A stretch of 64,000 nt of DNA, from NCBI GenBank assembly GCA_027922465.2, contig BQMF02000066.1, positions 620,001 to 684,000 on the forward strand, given 5' to 3'. The translations under genes and the position numbers were made by a program. This DNA is from Turritopsis dohrnii (lineage: Eukaryota; Cnidaria; Hydrozoa; Anthoathecata; Oceaniidae). Below are positions 11,126-22,387 of this stretch, piece by piece. Under the pieces are notes generated by a model, which made no database searches, was not told the origin of the DNA, and saw only the letters and a list, made by a program, of their open reading frames with translations. Each line of letters opens with the position of its first letter. Position 1 is the stretch's first letter.

Positions 11126-14100
11126 ATGATGGAAGGTGTACTTCAGCTCGTTCTCCCTCTGTTGTCGGATTGGAGATTCATAGTTGCTTTCATTGTTGGC
11201 TTGCTTGCAGGTAGATTTTATTTCTTTTGTATTATTTACAGATAAATGCAGAAAATAAAAGTGAAGATAAGGGGAAACAAATAACACGTAAAGACAAAAA
11301 AGAAGATTTCAAAAAAAAAAAAAAAAAAAAAAATTTCGTATGGTATAGCCATAATGCCTCATAAGTCTCCTATTCACATGCGATTGCTAATGTTTATCAC
11401 CAGCTATGAACGTTTCCTTGGTGAACAAACTAGGTAGAGAAAGGAAAGTTAATTTTGTTTAAATTTCTAATTTTGTTTTAGTGGTGTACCTTTATTCAAC
11501 CCGAAATTTTGGTTACTTCCAATCAATAGGGTTATCCAGCCCTAAACCATATCCGTTCCTGGGGAGCAGTTTTCTACTGTTATCTCCTACTGGACCAAGA
11601 AAAGGGATATTGGAACTGGTGAAGAAACATGGTAAAGTGTTTGGGATGTTTCAAGGTAATACACCAGAAATCGTGGTCGCTGATGCTTCGTTCATCAAAG
11701 AGATTATGGTAACAAAGTTCCATATGTATGTGGAACATACTTCCGTATCCTTTGGCTGCGAATGGATTGACAAAAACATCTCAAACTTGCCAGCTGATGA
11801 ATGGAAACGGGTTAGGCATGCCTTAGCTCCTGCGTTCACAATAGGAAAATTGAAGCTAATGGTAGCTGATATTGTAAATGTTAGTAAAGATCTCGCCGAA
11901 CACTTGTTAGAATTAACGGAATCTCAAGTAAAAACTGTTGATATGAAGCCTATTTGTGGCAAGTATTCTATGGATGCTATTGCAAGAACTGTGTTTGGAA
12001 TCTCCATAAATTCATTTAAAAATCCCAATAGTGAGTTTATAAAGTACGCAAAAATGGTGTTACCTCCGGAACAATTTGGAATTCAAACAATGCTTCAAAT
12101 GATAAATGTTTTAGCTCCAGATGTAATGAGATTGTTAGAGAAATTTGGAGTGACAATCTTTTCAAAAGATTGCATAGGATTCTTTGAAGGTATCGTCGAT
12201 GATTTGTTCAAGGCTCGGGAAAACGAAATTGATCAAAGAAATGATTTTCTTGCACTAATGGTAAAAGCACGAAAGTTACGGATTGAACAAGCCAAGAAGG
12301 CTGACATGGGAAAGGGGCTCGATAGAGTAGACATACTCGGTTCTGCATTTGTTTTTTTTACGAGCGGTTACAGCTCGATATCTTCCGGTTTCTGTGCTTG
12401 CGTATACTATCTTGCAAACAATGAGGATTGGCAACAAAAGACTTATGAAGAAATCGAAACCGTGTTATCAAAATCCAATGGGGAAATTGATATGACCATA
12501 ATGAAAGAAATGCCATTGTTGGAAATGGTTGTCAAAGAAAGCATGCGCATAGCTACACCCATACCTTTGATTGACAGAGTGGCTGGCCAAGATAATGAAA
12601 TCCAGGGAGTCCCAATCAAAAAAGGTAGCAGCTGTAACCTCACAGCATCTTATTATGTGTCTTTGTGCTCTGTGAAAATCTCACTCTCAATGTTCTTTCT
12701 TCTTCTCGTTATTTGTAAACAGTTTTCCTACACGCAAGAGTTTACGACACTTTTAAGCGCTTTTTATGTAGGCGCAATATGAAATGATATTTATGTGATC
12801 AGCTTTAAATCCTTACTAAAATGTCCTTTAAGTTAACTTTAATGTTTCATGACGTTTTCAGGCCAACGTGTTTTCGGAATATTATCCTGAACCAGAAAAG
12901 TTCAATCCAATGAGGTAACAGAAGGAGTTGTTATCATTTTTACATTAATTTCGATTTTTACTTTAACGAGGCCATCAAAGCCCGGTTAATTGTGTCTCTT
13001 TTCAGTTACGCTAGTGTCTATTATATTCTTTTCCGTGATTAAATGTTTTTACCAGGAATACTAATTGAGGTTTAGACCTGGTGATTACGACGATTAAAAT
13101 TCAGTGTAATCGTCTAGTGTGAACTCTTCCGTAATCGTCATAGTCGTCGTAAGCGCCTGGCAGTTAAGACGAGGAAATATGAAAAATTGCTGATTGTTCA
13201 CTAATTACTAATGGAATACTCGAGAATGTTCACATCTGGGGATTGGCGATTGCGAGGATTAATGTTTTTTTAATCGTCATAATCGTCGTAATCGCCTGGC
13301 ATTTAAGACGAGGAAATATGAAAAATTGCTGATTGTTCACTAATTACTAATGGAATACTCGAGAATGTTCACATCTGGGGATTGGCGATTGCGAGGATTA
13401 ATGTTTTTTTAATCGTCATAATCGTCGTAAGCGCCTGGCAGTTAAGACGAGGAAATATGAAAAATTGCTGATTGTTCACTAATTACTAATGGAATACTCG
13501 AGAATGTTCACATCTGGGGATTGGCGATTGCGAGGATTAATGTTTTTTTAATCGTCATAATCGTCGTAAGCGCCTGGCAGTTTAAAACGAGGAAATATGA
13601 AAAATTGCTGATTGTTCACTAATTACTAATGGAATACTCGAGAATGTTCACATCTGGGGATTGGCGATTGCGAGGATTAATGTGTTTTTTTAATCGTCAT
13701 AATCGTCGTAATCGTCAAGTCTGAACCCGGGTTTAATAGTGTGGTATAATGGCCGAAAATTATCAAACTCTTGCAGCTATACAGGTTTCCCGTGTCATGA
13801 AAATAATAATGACCTCTAAGGGCTTTCGTCCTACATAATTTGCGTCATAAGTATACCTTATTACACGAATATTACGAGACATGTAATTAACACGAATGGA
13901 AAATTTTCGTGTTAATAAAAACCCCGTTAATTTTTGACTCGTGTAAATTTACCCTCCGTTAATTAATGGATATGTTTAAAAAACCTCCCTTAATTTATTC
14001 CCAGCGTTAATTTTCAAAATCACCCTTAGATTGAACCGGAAATGATATTTTATGGCAAATTCATAATTATCTATATGACCAACAATTATCCAGCCAAATC

Positions 14101-14963
14101 TTCCTCTCATTGTAACTCTACCAGCTACTGCAAATTTATCAACCTTAAAACCCCGACATGCAAAGGTCATGACAGAGTTGTATGACTACCTAAAAACTGA
14201 AGACGGGAGAAAGATCATCGAATCTGGTTGGAAAGCAGCAGGTATCAAAGAAAACCTCGATCAAGCCCGTAAGACCAAGAGAAACCCTTTCAAAAAGAAT
14301 CCTTTTCAATAGACATTTTTGTAGAACATTTTGCAACATTTTTATTAACATTTTTTTATTGAAGAGTTCCGATGCATTTTCTAGTTCTAACATAGTTTTC
14401 ATGGAGATTCATTAATTGTCTGTTCCTTCAGTAGCTCTCTTACTTTGCTTCTGTTTTAAGTATCTTTTTGACAAAATCGTGTTAATTAAGTACCATTTGA
14501 ATTCTTAAAAGGTGTTATTCGTGTTAATTACCACTCACTCTAAAGTTTACACCTGGCCATTCGTGTTAATTTCATGTCGTGTTAATTTCAAGGCCGTTAA
14601 ATACTTGCCTACTTATTTTCATGTAATAAGGTATAATCATTTTTAGATTTGAAAATAGCAAGGAGACGGAGTACATATGGCTGCCGTTTGGATTGGGACC
14701 ACGTATTTGCATTGGTGATCAAATATCTATGCTGGTGATAAAAATTGGATTACTTCACTTGCTAAGGTTAAGCATTAAAAACGTCTACCGATATATATCG
14801 GATTATATCATGTGCTAAATTTTAACATGGTATTTCTCTATCAATTATTTATTTTAGATCATTTAAATTCTTTCCCGCCAGTGGAAAAGAGCAGATTGAG
14901 TTTAATGCCTTTAGCGTTATAAAGGCAATGGCGTCTTTTGAACCTCGCGTAAAGAACGATTGA
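11126..14963 (+). CDS. Cytochrome P450, CYP3-clan, thromboxane-synthase-like (5 exons)
   Basis: Exons 11126-11210, 11482-12656, 12862-12914, 14647-14766 and 14858-14963 join in phase to 512 codons plus TGA; all introns are GT-AG. The N terminus is a hydrophobic ER anchor (residues about 6-29) followed by a PKPYPFLG hinge. The C-helix WxxxR (W136, R140), K-helix ExxR (KESMR, 380-384), PEPEKFNP meander and heme loop FGLGPRICIG (Cys459) are all present, so it should bind heme. The I-helix is unusual: where most monooxygenases have A/G-G-x-D/E-T-T it reads SGYSSIS (323-329), losing the acid-alcohol pair. CYP5/CYP8-type isomerases are also degenerate there, so an isomerase- or lyase-like activity on oxidised lipids is possible; this is inference. 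Family placement rests on overall resemblance to CYP3/CYP5 proteins. The start was chosen because it supplies the membrane anchor; the next codon is also ATG. Intron 3 (12915-14646) is enlarged by two MITEs. Confidence 0.9.
11311..11333 (+). repeat. Poly(A) tract in P450 intron 1
   Basis: An uninterrupted run of about 23 A lies inside the first intron. It may be the tail of an old retroelement, but no body is recognisable upstream. Confidence 0.5.
13071..13723. mobile_element. MITE with four 139-bp internal tandem units (P450 intron 3)
   Basis: The ends are inverted copies built on GATTACGACGATT (left about 13081-13096, right AATCGTCGTAATCGTCAAG near 13700-13720). Between them a unit of exactly 139 bp recurs four times; its landmark GCGCCTGGCAGTTAAGACGA starts at 13153, 13292 (variant), 13431 and 13570. 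The units are nearly identical, indicating recent expansion. No coding potential. Terminal motif AATCGTCGTAATCGTC is itself repeated within each unit, so every unit carries end-like sequence. Confidence 0.7.
13854..14633. mobile_element. TIR element with TATACCTTATTACA ends (P450 intron 3)
   Basis: The left end TATACCTTATTACACGAA and right end TGTAATAAGGTATA are inverse, consistent with a TA target duplication. The flanks are studded with CGTGTTAAT motifs in both orientations. The element holds one short open frame (14169-14312). It resembles the 1759-2132 element in terminal sequence (TACCTTA) and may belong to the same superfamily. Confidence 0.65.
14169..14312 (+). pseudogene. Remnant of a transposase C terminus (47 aa)
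   Basis: A 47-residue frame beginning MTELYDYLKTEDGRKIIESG and ending in a basic, proline/phenylalanine-containing tail. The pattern Y-x-Y-[ML]-x(4)-G-x-x-[IV]-I-x-x-G-[WF]-x-x-A-G-I is reminiscent of the extreme C terminus of Tigger/pogo-type DDE transposases, so this may be what remains after internal deletion of an autonomous element. The resemblance comes from memory of the family and is not certain. Confidence 0.4.
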
Positions 14964-15347
14964 TTTGTGGGGTCAACAAAAAGGTGCTTCTGTGAACTGT
15001 AGCCAAAAGAGGACCATGTATTGGTGTTATTTTGAAAACGTTTTTATATAACCATTTTACAAAAAAAATTTAGTCCCAGACTTTTTTCACAAATAATATG
15101 AAAGTCTTGAAGTCGCATTTTACAAAGTTTAGTTTGGGTAGCTAATATTCACTGAAAAAAAATTGTTTTAGTTAAAACTTATATTTCTTTAGTTGTTTTA
15201 ATATTTTATGGATTTTAGGTTGTTTCTTAACATATTTCATGAGTTTTCAAACAATATAATACGAGTATATCAACTTGAACGGATTCACTCCATAACTTGT
15301 TTCGATCGATTTGCCTCAATGCCCCGATAAGTCGAATAGGCGAACTA
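14964..15347. other. P450 3' flank
   Basis: Probable 3' UTR and downstream spacer of the P450. No canonical AATAAA polyadenylation signal was noted close to the stop codon, and nothing else was recognised before the transposon terminus at 15348. Confidence 0.35.
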
Positions 15348-16511
15348 CAGTAGAGTCTCCATAACTCGAACCTCTATTACTCGAATGTCTCCTTCTTTCG
15401 AACAAATTCGCTGGCACCTTGAAAATTTCCTAATAAACTCTCATAAAAAAACCTCTACAACTCGAATCTCCATAACTCGAATATTCCCTTCTTTCGAACG
15501 AATTTTCTTGTTCCTTGAAGGTTTTTGTCTCCATAACTCGAATTTTCCTGCAGCGTTATGCAAAATTTAGCAAAATTTGAAAGGTTTTACTTCCTTCCCC
15601 CGAATACTACGTCACAAACTCAACCTATGGATCAAGGAATCATCCGTGCCCTGAAAGCAAAATATCGTTCGTTAGCAGTCCGTAAGATGATAAAAGCGTT
15701 GGATGAGAAAGCGTCGATCCCTAAGTTCTTCATCCTTGCTGCTATGCTCAGGAAAGCGTGGGATGACATTGCCAACCAAACGTTCACCAACTGTTTTCGA
15801 AAATCCGGAATTTCTCAAGAGGATGCCCAAGAAGCCATCAACGAAGATGACGATCCATTTAAAAGCCTAGCCAGTAATGAAGTAGAAGAGGACCCAATTC
15901 CAACCCCCGATGCTGAACTCTCGTACATAAAGCAAAAGTTCCCTGACCATATCGATTCTACCATATCAACTGAAGATTTCATTGATTTCGATATCGAAGT
16001 CAGTACATCCCATGGGCGTCTAACAACTGCTGACATCATCGCTGACATCACTGGAGCTGAAGACGAAGAATTAGAAGTGGATGATGAAGATGACAAGGAC
16101 GAGGATAATCTCACACGACCAACAGCTGATCAAGTGCGTTCGGCAATTACAGTCCTCGAAGACTTGAGTCTATTTTCCAAATTTGGAGAGGATATGATCG
16201 TACACCTTAAGTATCTGAATCACAACATCAATAAAGATCATGATTTTATTTGTAAACAGAAAGTGATTACTGATTTCTTTTCTTAGTTGATTATGAAAAA
16301 AAAACACAAAAGTACATTATCTTTGACTTTAAACTAACCCAAAACCCCCCTATATGCAAGAATACATGATGCATTTACCGTTTTTATTCACCTGGTCCGC
16401 AAATAATAAGGGTATTTCGTAAAAACTTGTAAACCTCTACAACTCGACTGTCTCTATCTTTCGAACGATTTCCTTTTCCCCCTGGTTGTTCGAGTTATGG
16501 AGACTCTACTG
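15348..16511 (+). mobile_element. Internally deleted Tigger/pogo element (subfamily 2)
   Basis: The ends are CAGTAGAGTCTCCATAACTCGA and its inverse, flanked by TA at 15346-15347 and 16512-16513. Subterminal CTCGAA motifs recur in both arms, as in the two full-length Tigger copies, but the termini differ (CAGTAGAGTCTCC versus CAGTGAACTCTCT), so this is a related subfamily. At 1,164 bp it keeps only the 3' part of the transposase gene and could move only in trans. Confidence 0.85.
15558..16286 (+). pseudogene. Tigger transposase, C-terminal part only
   Basis: The frame enters the DDE domain shortly before the third catalytic aspartate (PPNTTSQTQPMDQGIIRALK) and continues through an acidic C-terminal region, ending DFFS. 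The DNA-binding helix-turn-helix, the first two catalytic aspartates and the intron region that in the full-length copies holds the HIRAN-like ORF are all missing. Identity to the C terminus of the 530-aa copies is obvious but clearly below 100%, so it belongs to an older or sister lineage. It cannot encode an active enzyme. Confidence 0.85.
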
Positions 16512-16929
16512 TATTTAGTGTACTGTATTTTCAATTTTGCTTTGTTTGTTTTTATGTGGGTTTCTGTGTGAAACAACATTTTTCATATGAATTTTATATG
16601 AATCAGAAGAAGGAAGGAATTTGAAAATCTCATAACATTTAACTCTTCAAAAATTATGTGGCTGTCAGTCAGTAACATCGACGAAAAACTGTATTTTGAA
16701 CAGTAACAAAAAGATTTTGTGGCAAAAAAGGCTGTACAAACATGAAAAAAGAAAAGGACATGCAATTTCGAAATCAACACCTTTTAAGAGTACTTTGCGC
16801 AAACATTCTTTCGATAATTTAACAAGATTCGCAAGAATGCGACTATAGATTTCCCCAAAATTGTGATTTTATCAATTATTATGTGTGCATAGACAACCAT
16901 AACAAAAGTGTATAATTTCGCTAAATAAT
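16512..16929. other. Non-coding stretch
   Basis: AT-rich sequence between two Tigger-type insertions, with no gene or repeat recognised. Confidence 0.4.
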
Positions 16930-17749
16930 TGCAATGGTATAATTACCAGCAAAATGAACCGATGAAGTCAACCTGATACAAATAAAAATGTTATCCTTGC
17001 TAATCATCGTGGAATTGAATTTAATAAAACAAAAGAACTTATTTTGAAGTTATTATGAAATGAAGATGTTCATGGTCAAATAAGGTTTCAGTTACAATTT
17101 GCCCATCCTTTGTAAATCAAAATAGGCAATGTAACTTTACAGAACAGTTGCTATTTGTTAAGTTACAACATTATACAATCAAATTTGTATACAGGTTCAC
17201 AAAAGAGCAAAAAAAATTAGTCAAACCTAATACTATAGTTAAAGTACTAAAAATGCTTTGGGGTAGGCATATAAGCAAACAACTGTCAAAGACAATCAAA
17301 AATAAATTTCTACTACCAAATATTATTAGAGTAGCATTTCAAATTAGGAAAAGAGTTATTTTCGAAAAGGAGAATGAAATAGAATGACAATTAAAGAAAT
17401 TAAATTCAAGTATTCAGAACAAACATCTCTGATTCAAAATATCATGGCCACACATGTTGTTTCTTCAGGATAAGAACTCCTAAACATACCGCAAATGCGA
17501 CGAATGACCTTCCTAAATTTCAAATGAAAAAAAAAATTGGTATACAGTGAACTCTCTATAACTCGAATACCCACGGGGAATTGGAAACCGTTCGAGTTAT
17601 AGAGAGTTTCGAGTAATAGAGAGTTGGGAGTTTTTCCAAGTTTTTGTTGAAACTTTTATACAAATGGCCAATTAAGCTTGATTTTTTCCTTATATGGATT
17701 GGGGAGGAAAGAATTAAAAAATAAATACCAAATATTATATCTCGACAAT

Positions 17750-20019
17750 TTATCCTTGGGAAAAGAAATCAGAAATTACAGTTTGCTTTTGTGCATTAAG
17801 GACATCTTTCTCGACAATTTGATTCAAGTCCTTAAGTGATTTCATCATTGCCTCCCCGAAATTTGAAAAGAGGCTGAGATCTTCAAGAACACTGATAGCT
17901 CTCCGCACTTCTGTATTCGTTGGTTTAGTTACTGTATCTTCATTCTCTTCGTCGTTATTTTCTTCGTCCGCTTCGTTTTGTTGTTGAGTTCCTGTTACTT
18001 CGGCAATTATATCAGCAGTTGTTAGTCTTCCATGCGATGTGGTTACCTCGATATCGAAATCTACATAATCGTCGGTTGTGATGTCGGTGTCGATTTGGTC
18101 AGCAAACCTTTCTTTAAGAACCGATAAATCAGCATTCAGAGTCTGAATAACGTCTTCTTCTACATCTTCATCTCCTAACCCTTTAAATGGATCATCCTCT
18201 TCATTAATGGATTTTTCAGCATCCTTCTGCGAGATTCCAGATTTTTTGAAGCAGTTGGTGAATGTCTGATTGGAAACCTCGTCCCAGGCTTTCTTCAACA
18301 TGTACATTGCTGATAGAATGGAGAATTTTGGGATAGGCTCATTCTTTTCCAAAGCATTGATGAGCTTACGAACGGCATGTGAACGATACTTTGCTTTCAA
18401 GGCTCGAATGATACCTTGGTCCATTGGTTGTGTGTGTGATGTGGTGTTTGGAGGTAGGAATATCAATTCTATCCATTTCAGATTTTGAACATGCGGATGG
18501 GCTGTGCAATTGTCGATAATCAAGGCGATCTTACGTTTAAAGACAGCAAATTTACGATCGAGCTCACGTACCCATTCCTCAAAGAGTTCTCCTGACATCC
18601 AACTTTTGTTCTGTGCACGGTATCGGCAAGGCAAGGTTTTAACTCCCTTAAAACAACGAGGTTTGACGGATTTCCCAATCACAAACATGGGTAATCTCTC
18701 TCCGTAGGCATTTCCAGCAGCCAAACCAGTGAGTCGGACTTTACTGAGTTTCCCCCCAGAACATTTTTTTCCTTTTAGATGTAGGGTTTTGTTAGGCAAA
18801 CACTGGTAAAATAAGCCAAATTCATCCGCATTGAAAATATTTTCCAATGCGTATCGGGAGAGGATAGTTGGCAATGTTGTCTCCGTCCATGGCGCTGTCA
18901 TCTCTTCAGTTACCGATTTCGATTCCCCAGCGATACTTTTAAACGATATACCGTACCTGAAAAAATAAGAAGAATGAAAGTTTGAAGACATCTTACATTT
19001 TCTTTCTCGTGTAAATACAACTTAAAAATTCGAATTGGAAAACATTCGATTTTCGTATGCAAAATTTTGTGTTGTGAAAAAAATAAGAGATGAATGAAAT
19101 GGAAAGAATGATGGCAGTCGAAGCAAAGTTAGAAGACATTCTTTCTTGTGAGGACATTCCAATTGTCAGACTTATTCAATATGAAATTAATGCTTTTGTC
19201 ATGGGTTACCACGTTTATAAAAATAATTGGACCCCCTCAGTGGGAGATGAATTTCAAAGTTTCATGGAGTCGACAAATATAATGGACAAATACGCCGCAG
19301 TAGCTGTTAAAAAAGACGATGGAGAAGTTATTGGTCATCTCCCGCTTGGAAAATCTGGAAAGTTTGCAAAAACTGTTTTTTATTTTCTAAAAGCTGACAA
19401 AAGTCATGGGTGTACAATAACCGTCACTGGAAAGGCCATAAATGCTGGTGATGGCCTCGGGATGAAAGTTCCATGTAAACTATTTTTTCTCGCCGAAAAA
19501 AAGTTTATTGATATTTTACAAGAAAAGCTAGCAAAACGTTTGTAAAACATTATACATGTTACATGTTATTTACATGATATGTACATTATTTTGTTTTTGT
19601 ATAAAACAAAATGAAAATAAAAAGTTGACACACCTGTCTTTCCATCTTGTAAGCCATCCATCTGACGCTTGAAACGATTCAATACCCAACTCTTTAGCGA
19701 ACTCCAGGGCTTTCTCCTTAAGCATCGGTCCACTAATAGGAATATTTTCACTTCGCAACAACACCAACCATTTGTAGACGGCTTTGTTTACTTGCTCGTA
19801 TTTTTCTGGTTTAACACGTTTTGACAACTGCCCACTGTTATATTGTTTGAATATTTTCTCCTTGTTTTTTTTCCAAGTTGAAAGTGTGCTGCTAGGAACT
19901 CCAAATTGGGCAGCGACATCTTTTAGCGAGGTTCCTTCCTCTAACTCCTTTAAAGCTTTATATTTCAGCTTGCAGGACTTGTTTTCTGCTTTCCGTTTTG
20001 TCCCACCAACAGACGCCAT
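17750..20019 (-). CDS. Tigger/pogo DDE transposase, copy 1 (two exons, 530 aa)
   Basis: Exons on the minus strand are 20019-19634 and 18956-17750. They splice at KD/R (donor CAG|GTGTGT, acceptor TTTTCAG|GTACGG) to give 530 codons and a stop. Residues about 10-125 are a CENP-B-type DNA-binding region: a helix-turn-helix (LKDVAAQFGVPSSTLSTWKK) and a second HTH ending GWLTRWKDR. The DDE domain has D173 (NADEFGLFY), D277 (LIIDNCTAHP) and D308 (TQPMDQG), a DD30D spacing. A long acidic tail follows. The full length and intact catalytic residues suggest a functional enzyme. The intron (19633-18957) contains the HIRAN-like gene on the other strand. A longer upstream in-frame ATG exists at 20133, but 20019 gives the usual family start. 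Confidence 0.93.
19090..19545 (+). CDS. HIRAN-like domain protein inside Tigger copy 1 (151 aa), antisense
   Basis: A complete single-exon frame lies entirely within the transposase intron, on the opposite strand. The core (residues about 38-80) reads GYHVY, W-x-P-x-x-G-[DE], E-x-x-N-x-x-D-[KR]-[YF]-A-[AV]-A-V and VIGHLPLGKSGKFAKT, which follows the HIRAN pattern (G-x-Y, acidic-x-N-x-x-D-x-x-A-V, G-x-[IL]-P). HIRAN domains, as in the human helicase HLTF and yeast Rad5, bind single-stranded 3' DNA ends. The rest (VTGKAINAGDG, VPCKLFF, KKFIDIL) resembles stand-alone HIRAN-like proteins that I recall as common in cnidarian genomes. It has no helicase or nuclease domain. Presence of the same 151 codons in copy 2 shows it moves with the element. 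A role in processing transposition ends or restarting forks is inference. Confidence 0.8.
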   Translation: MNEMERMMAVEAKLEDILSCEDIPIVRLIQYEINAFVMGYHVYKNNWTPSVGDEFQSFMESTNIMDKYAAVAVKKDDGEVIGHLPLGKSGKFAKTVFYFLKADKSHGCTITVTGKAINAGDGLGMKVPCKLFFLAEKKFIDILQEKLAKRL

Positions 20020-20510
20020 GATTGTAAAACTCCAACTGTTCAATACCAAAGAATCGTGTTTACGTTTTGTTTGAATGTTTGTTCGAATGACATTCGAATC
20101 ATTTAAGACCCCCACCATGTAAATTTGAAACATTCGAATTAGTTAAGACTCCATTTACATTTACGGAGTCAAAACAATCGAAAAAAATCCTACTTGTATC
20201 ATAAAAACTTCTAGATACATGCTGCGACATTCGAGTTATAGAGAGGAAATACATCAAGGGACCACAGAATTTGTTCGAGTTAAAGAGAGTTTCGAGTTAT
20301 AGAGATTCGAGTAATAGGGAGTTTTTTATGAGAGTTTATTAGGAAATTCCCACCGTGCCAACGAAATCGTTCGAGTTAAAGGGAGATTCGAGTTAAAGGG
20401 ATTCGAGTTATAGAGAGTTCACTGTATATAAATAACGTGAAAATAAGTATCCATAACCAAATCACTGCATATAGCTAAAAGCAGAAGTTTGTTAAAAAGG
20501 TTGTTAAAAA

Positions 20511-21489
20511 ATGGTGGACATGAAGACGGACATGAACACACAAGTTTTAACTGATATTTTAAGTCTCGATGTTGTTAATAATATTGACCAACATTCAGAT
20601 GTTGTAGTTGATAATTGTTCTAACAATAATTGTGAAAATCTTATACAAGATAATTATGTCGATTTTAAATGGTCAAAGATGAAAAATGAATTATTTCAAG
20701 ATCTGAAGGAGTCGTTAACGGATTATGTGAAAATGGAAATGCGTAAGTTTCGTCGGAACAACGACGGAGATTATATTTTTGAAAAAAGAGATGGATTCCA
20801 AAAATGCTATTATTGATTTATTTTTAAAGAATTCGTCGATGCATAATGGTCAAATTTTACCTTCACGGCAATGTCAAACAAACATTGATAAAAATTATTT
20901 TCAAAACAAATTATCAAGAAGTAGATCTCCACCGTCGATAGTAACCAACAGTGAATCTGATTTTATTTCTGACAGTGAAGAAGTGCGCCATAATTATTTG
21001 ATTGAGCAACTATCAGACATACGTAAGAAAAAGTATCAAGAGTTTATCACTAGCAAGTCCCTAGTGATAAATACTCGAAAAGAACGTTTACTAAAACTTG
21101 CTGGTTATGAAAGAAACGATGATCGCCATATTTTATTGCATCAACAATTACCACTAGATAATAAAAACATTTATAGTATTGGCGATAGTATAACAAAACG
21201 AATTAAAGGAAAGTTTGTACAAAATAAATTATCAAACAAGAGCAGAAGTAAAGTCATGGTTAAGAGCTTTCCTGGTGATAAAACAGATCAGATGAAGCAC
21301 TTCGTCACTCTTTCAGAACATCCAGATAAACTCATAATACACACAGGCACAAATGATCTCCAATCTGAAAAAAATGAACAGGAAATATCGGAATCAATAG
21401 TTAAGACAGCTTCCTCGATGAGTACATCAAATCAAATGAAAACATTCATTTCCGGAATTGTTTCAAGAAATGATGGATTTTCGCTTTAA
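20511..21489 (+). pseudogene. CR1/L2-type LINE ORF1 with SGNH esterase domain (frameshifted)
   Basis: Two overlapping frames (20511-20813 and 20779-21486) read as one ORF1 with a frameshift near 20790-20810. The second part holds an SGNH/GDSL-like domain: block I YSIGDSITK with the nucleophile serine, then block III HTGTNDL. Block V is not evident before the TAA at 21487-21489; the reading shifts frame and HLSNDKLHLNQNG follows near 21577-21615. Esterase-bearing ORF1 proteins are known from several CR1/L2-clade LINEs. The N-terminal part is acidic/asparagine-rich, and the middle is basic and probably helical. The copy is dead. Confidence 0.75.
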
Positions 21490-21753
21490 GCAAAAGTTGT
21501 GAACAGTTCATTACAGCAAAAATGCCGTGAAAGAAATATTGGTTTTATAAGTCATGACAACATTAACGCCTATCACCTGTCAAATGATAAACTTCATCTA
21601 AACCAAAATGGTATCAAATTCTTAACCTAAAACCTTTCACGCTTTATAAATAAAACCCATTATTTCAGCGGTTTTAATGATATAGAAATGTGTTGACAGA
21701 ATGATTTCGTCCTGCATCAAAGTGATGAATGAAATTGTATCAATGCTATTTCA

Positions 21754-22316
21754 ATGGACATTGGACACTTAAAGTTGTTGAGAAATAAATACCCTTCCAA
21801 ATTATTGATCGGGCACCTCAACATAAACTCAATAAGAAACAAATTTGATGAATTACATCGTCTCATCAAAAGCAATGCAGATATATTTTTAGTCTCTGAG
21901 TCAAAACTCGATGACAGTTTCACAAATGCTCAGTTTCACATGACTGATTACTACCCAGCATTCCGAAGGGACAGAAACAAGTATGGAGGAGGTATCATGA
22001 CGTATGTAAATAACACCATTATATGTAGACAGCTCAAAGTCCCATTTTTACCTCATGACATCGAAGCAATCTTTATAGAAGTCAATTTACGGAAACAAAA
22101 ATCTATATCTATAGATCTATAGATGTCCTTCACAAAACCTTGAATACTTCACTAGCACTATTTGTGAAGCCATATCAAGATTGAAATACAAAAATGTCAC
22201 TTTATTAGGTGACTTCAATGCAGAAGAATCGAATGAAAAAAGGAAAATGTTATACACTGATTGCAATCTAAAGAACCTCATCAAACCCCCAACGTGTTTC
22301 AAGTCACTTTAGAGTC
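21754..22316 (+). pseudogene. LINE apurinic-like endonuclease domain (decayed)
   Basis: The frame at 21754-22119 carries N-terminal endonuclease landmarks: IGHLNINSIRNKFDEL with the catalytic asparagine and VSESKLDDSF with the catalytic glutamate. After a break, a different frame near 22195-22300 continues with TLLGDFNAE, the conserved D and N of the same domain. At least one frameshift and a premature stop separate them. It belongs to the same element as the esterase ORF1 upstream and the RT downstream. Confidence 0.75.
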
Positions 22317-22387
22317 CTTCCTGTATTGACCACATTTAGGTCTCCGAGTCGAAGCGTTTCAATCACACAACTGTACTAGAAAATGAC

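Larger units (their letters stand above)
17545..20424 (-). mobile_element. Autonomous Tigger/pogo transposon, copy 1 (2,880 bp)
   Basis: Termini CAGTGAACTCTCTATAACTC and its inverse are bounded by TA duplications (17543-17544, 20425-20426). Subterminal CTCGAA/TTCGAG motifs are numerous in both arms and may be transposase binding sites. It has the same length as copy 2 (24466-27345), and all encoded proteins are identical, so the two copies diverged very recently. The element lies inside segmental repeat B. Confidence 0.95.
16930..20490 (+). repeat. Segmental repeat, copy B (split by Tigger copy 1)
   Basis: The flanks 16930-17542 and 20427-20490 together align with copy A (8766-10210). Position 16971-16980 (ACCTGATACA) is the empty site of the element at 8818-9474. 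The right flank resumes with GTATCCATAACCAAATCACT, matching 10143-10160. No coding content is recognised in the repeat itself. Confidence 0.7.

Noticed and set aside
15348..16511. Third autonomous Tigger
   Set aside because: Only the C-terminal third of the transposase remains, and the termini belong to a different subfamily.
18270..18707. Plus-strand frames opposite the Tigger transposase
   Set aside because: They are reverse-strand shadows of conserved DDE codons, unlike the HIRAN-like frame, which lies in the intron and has its own domain.
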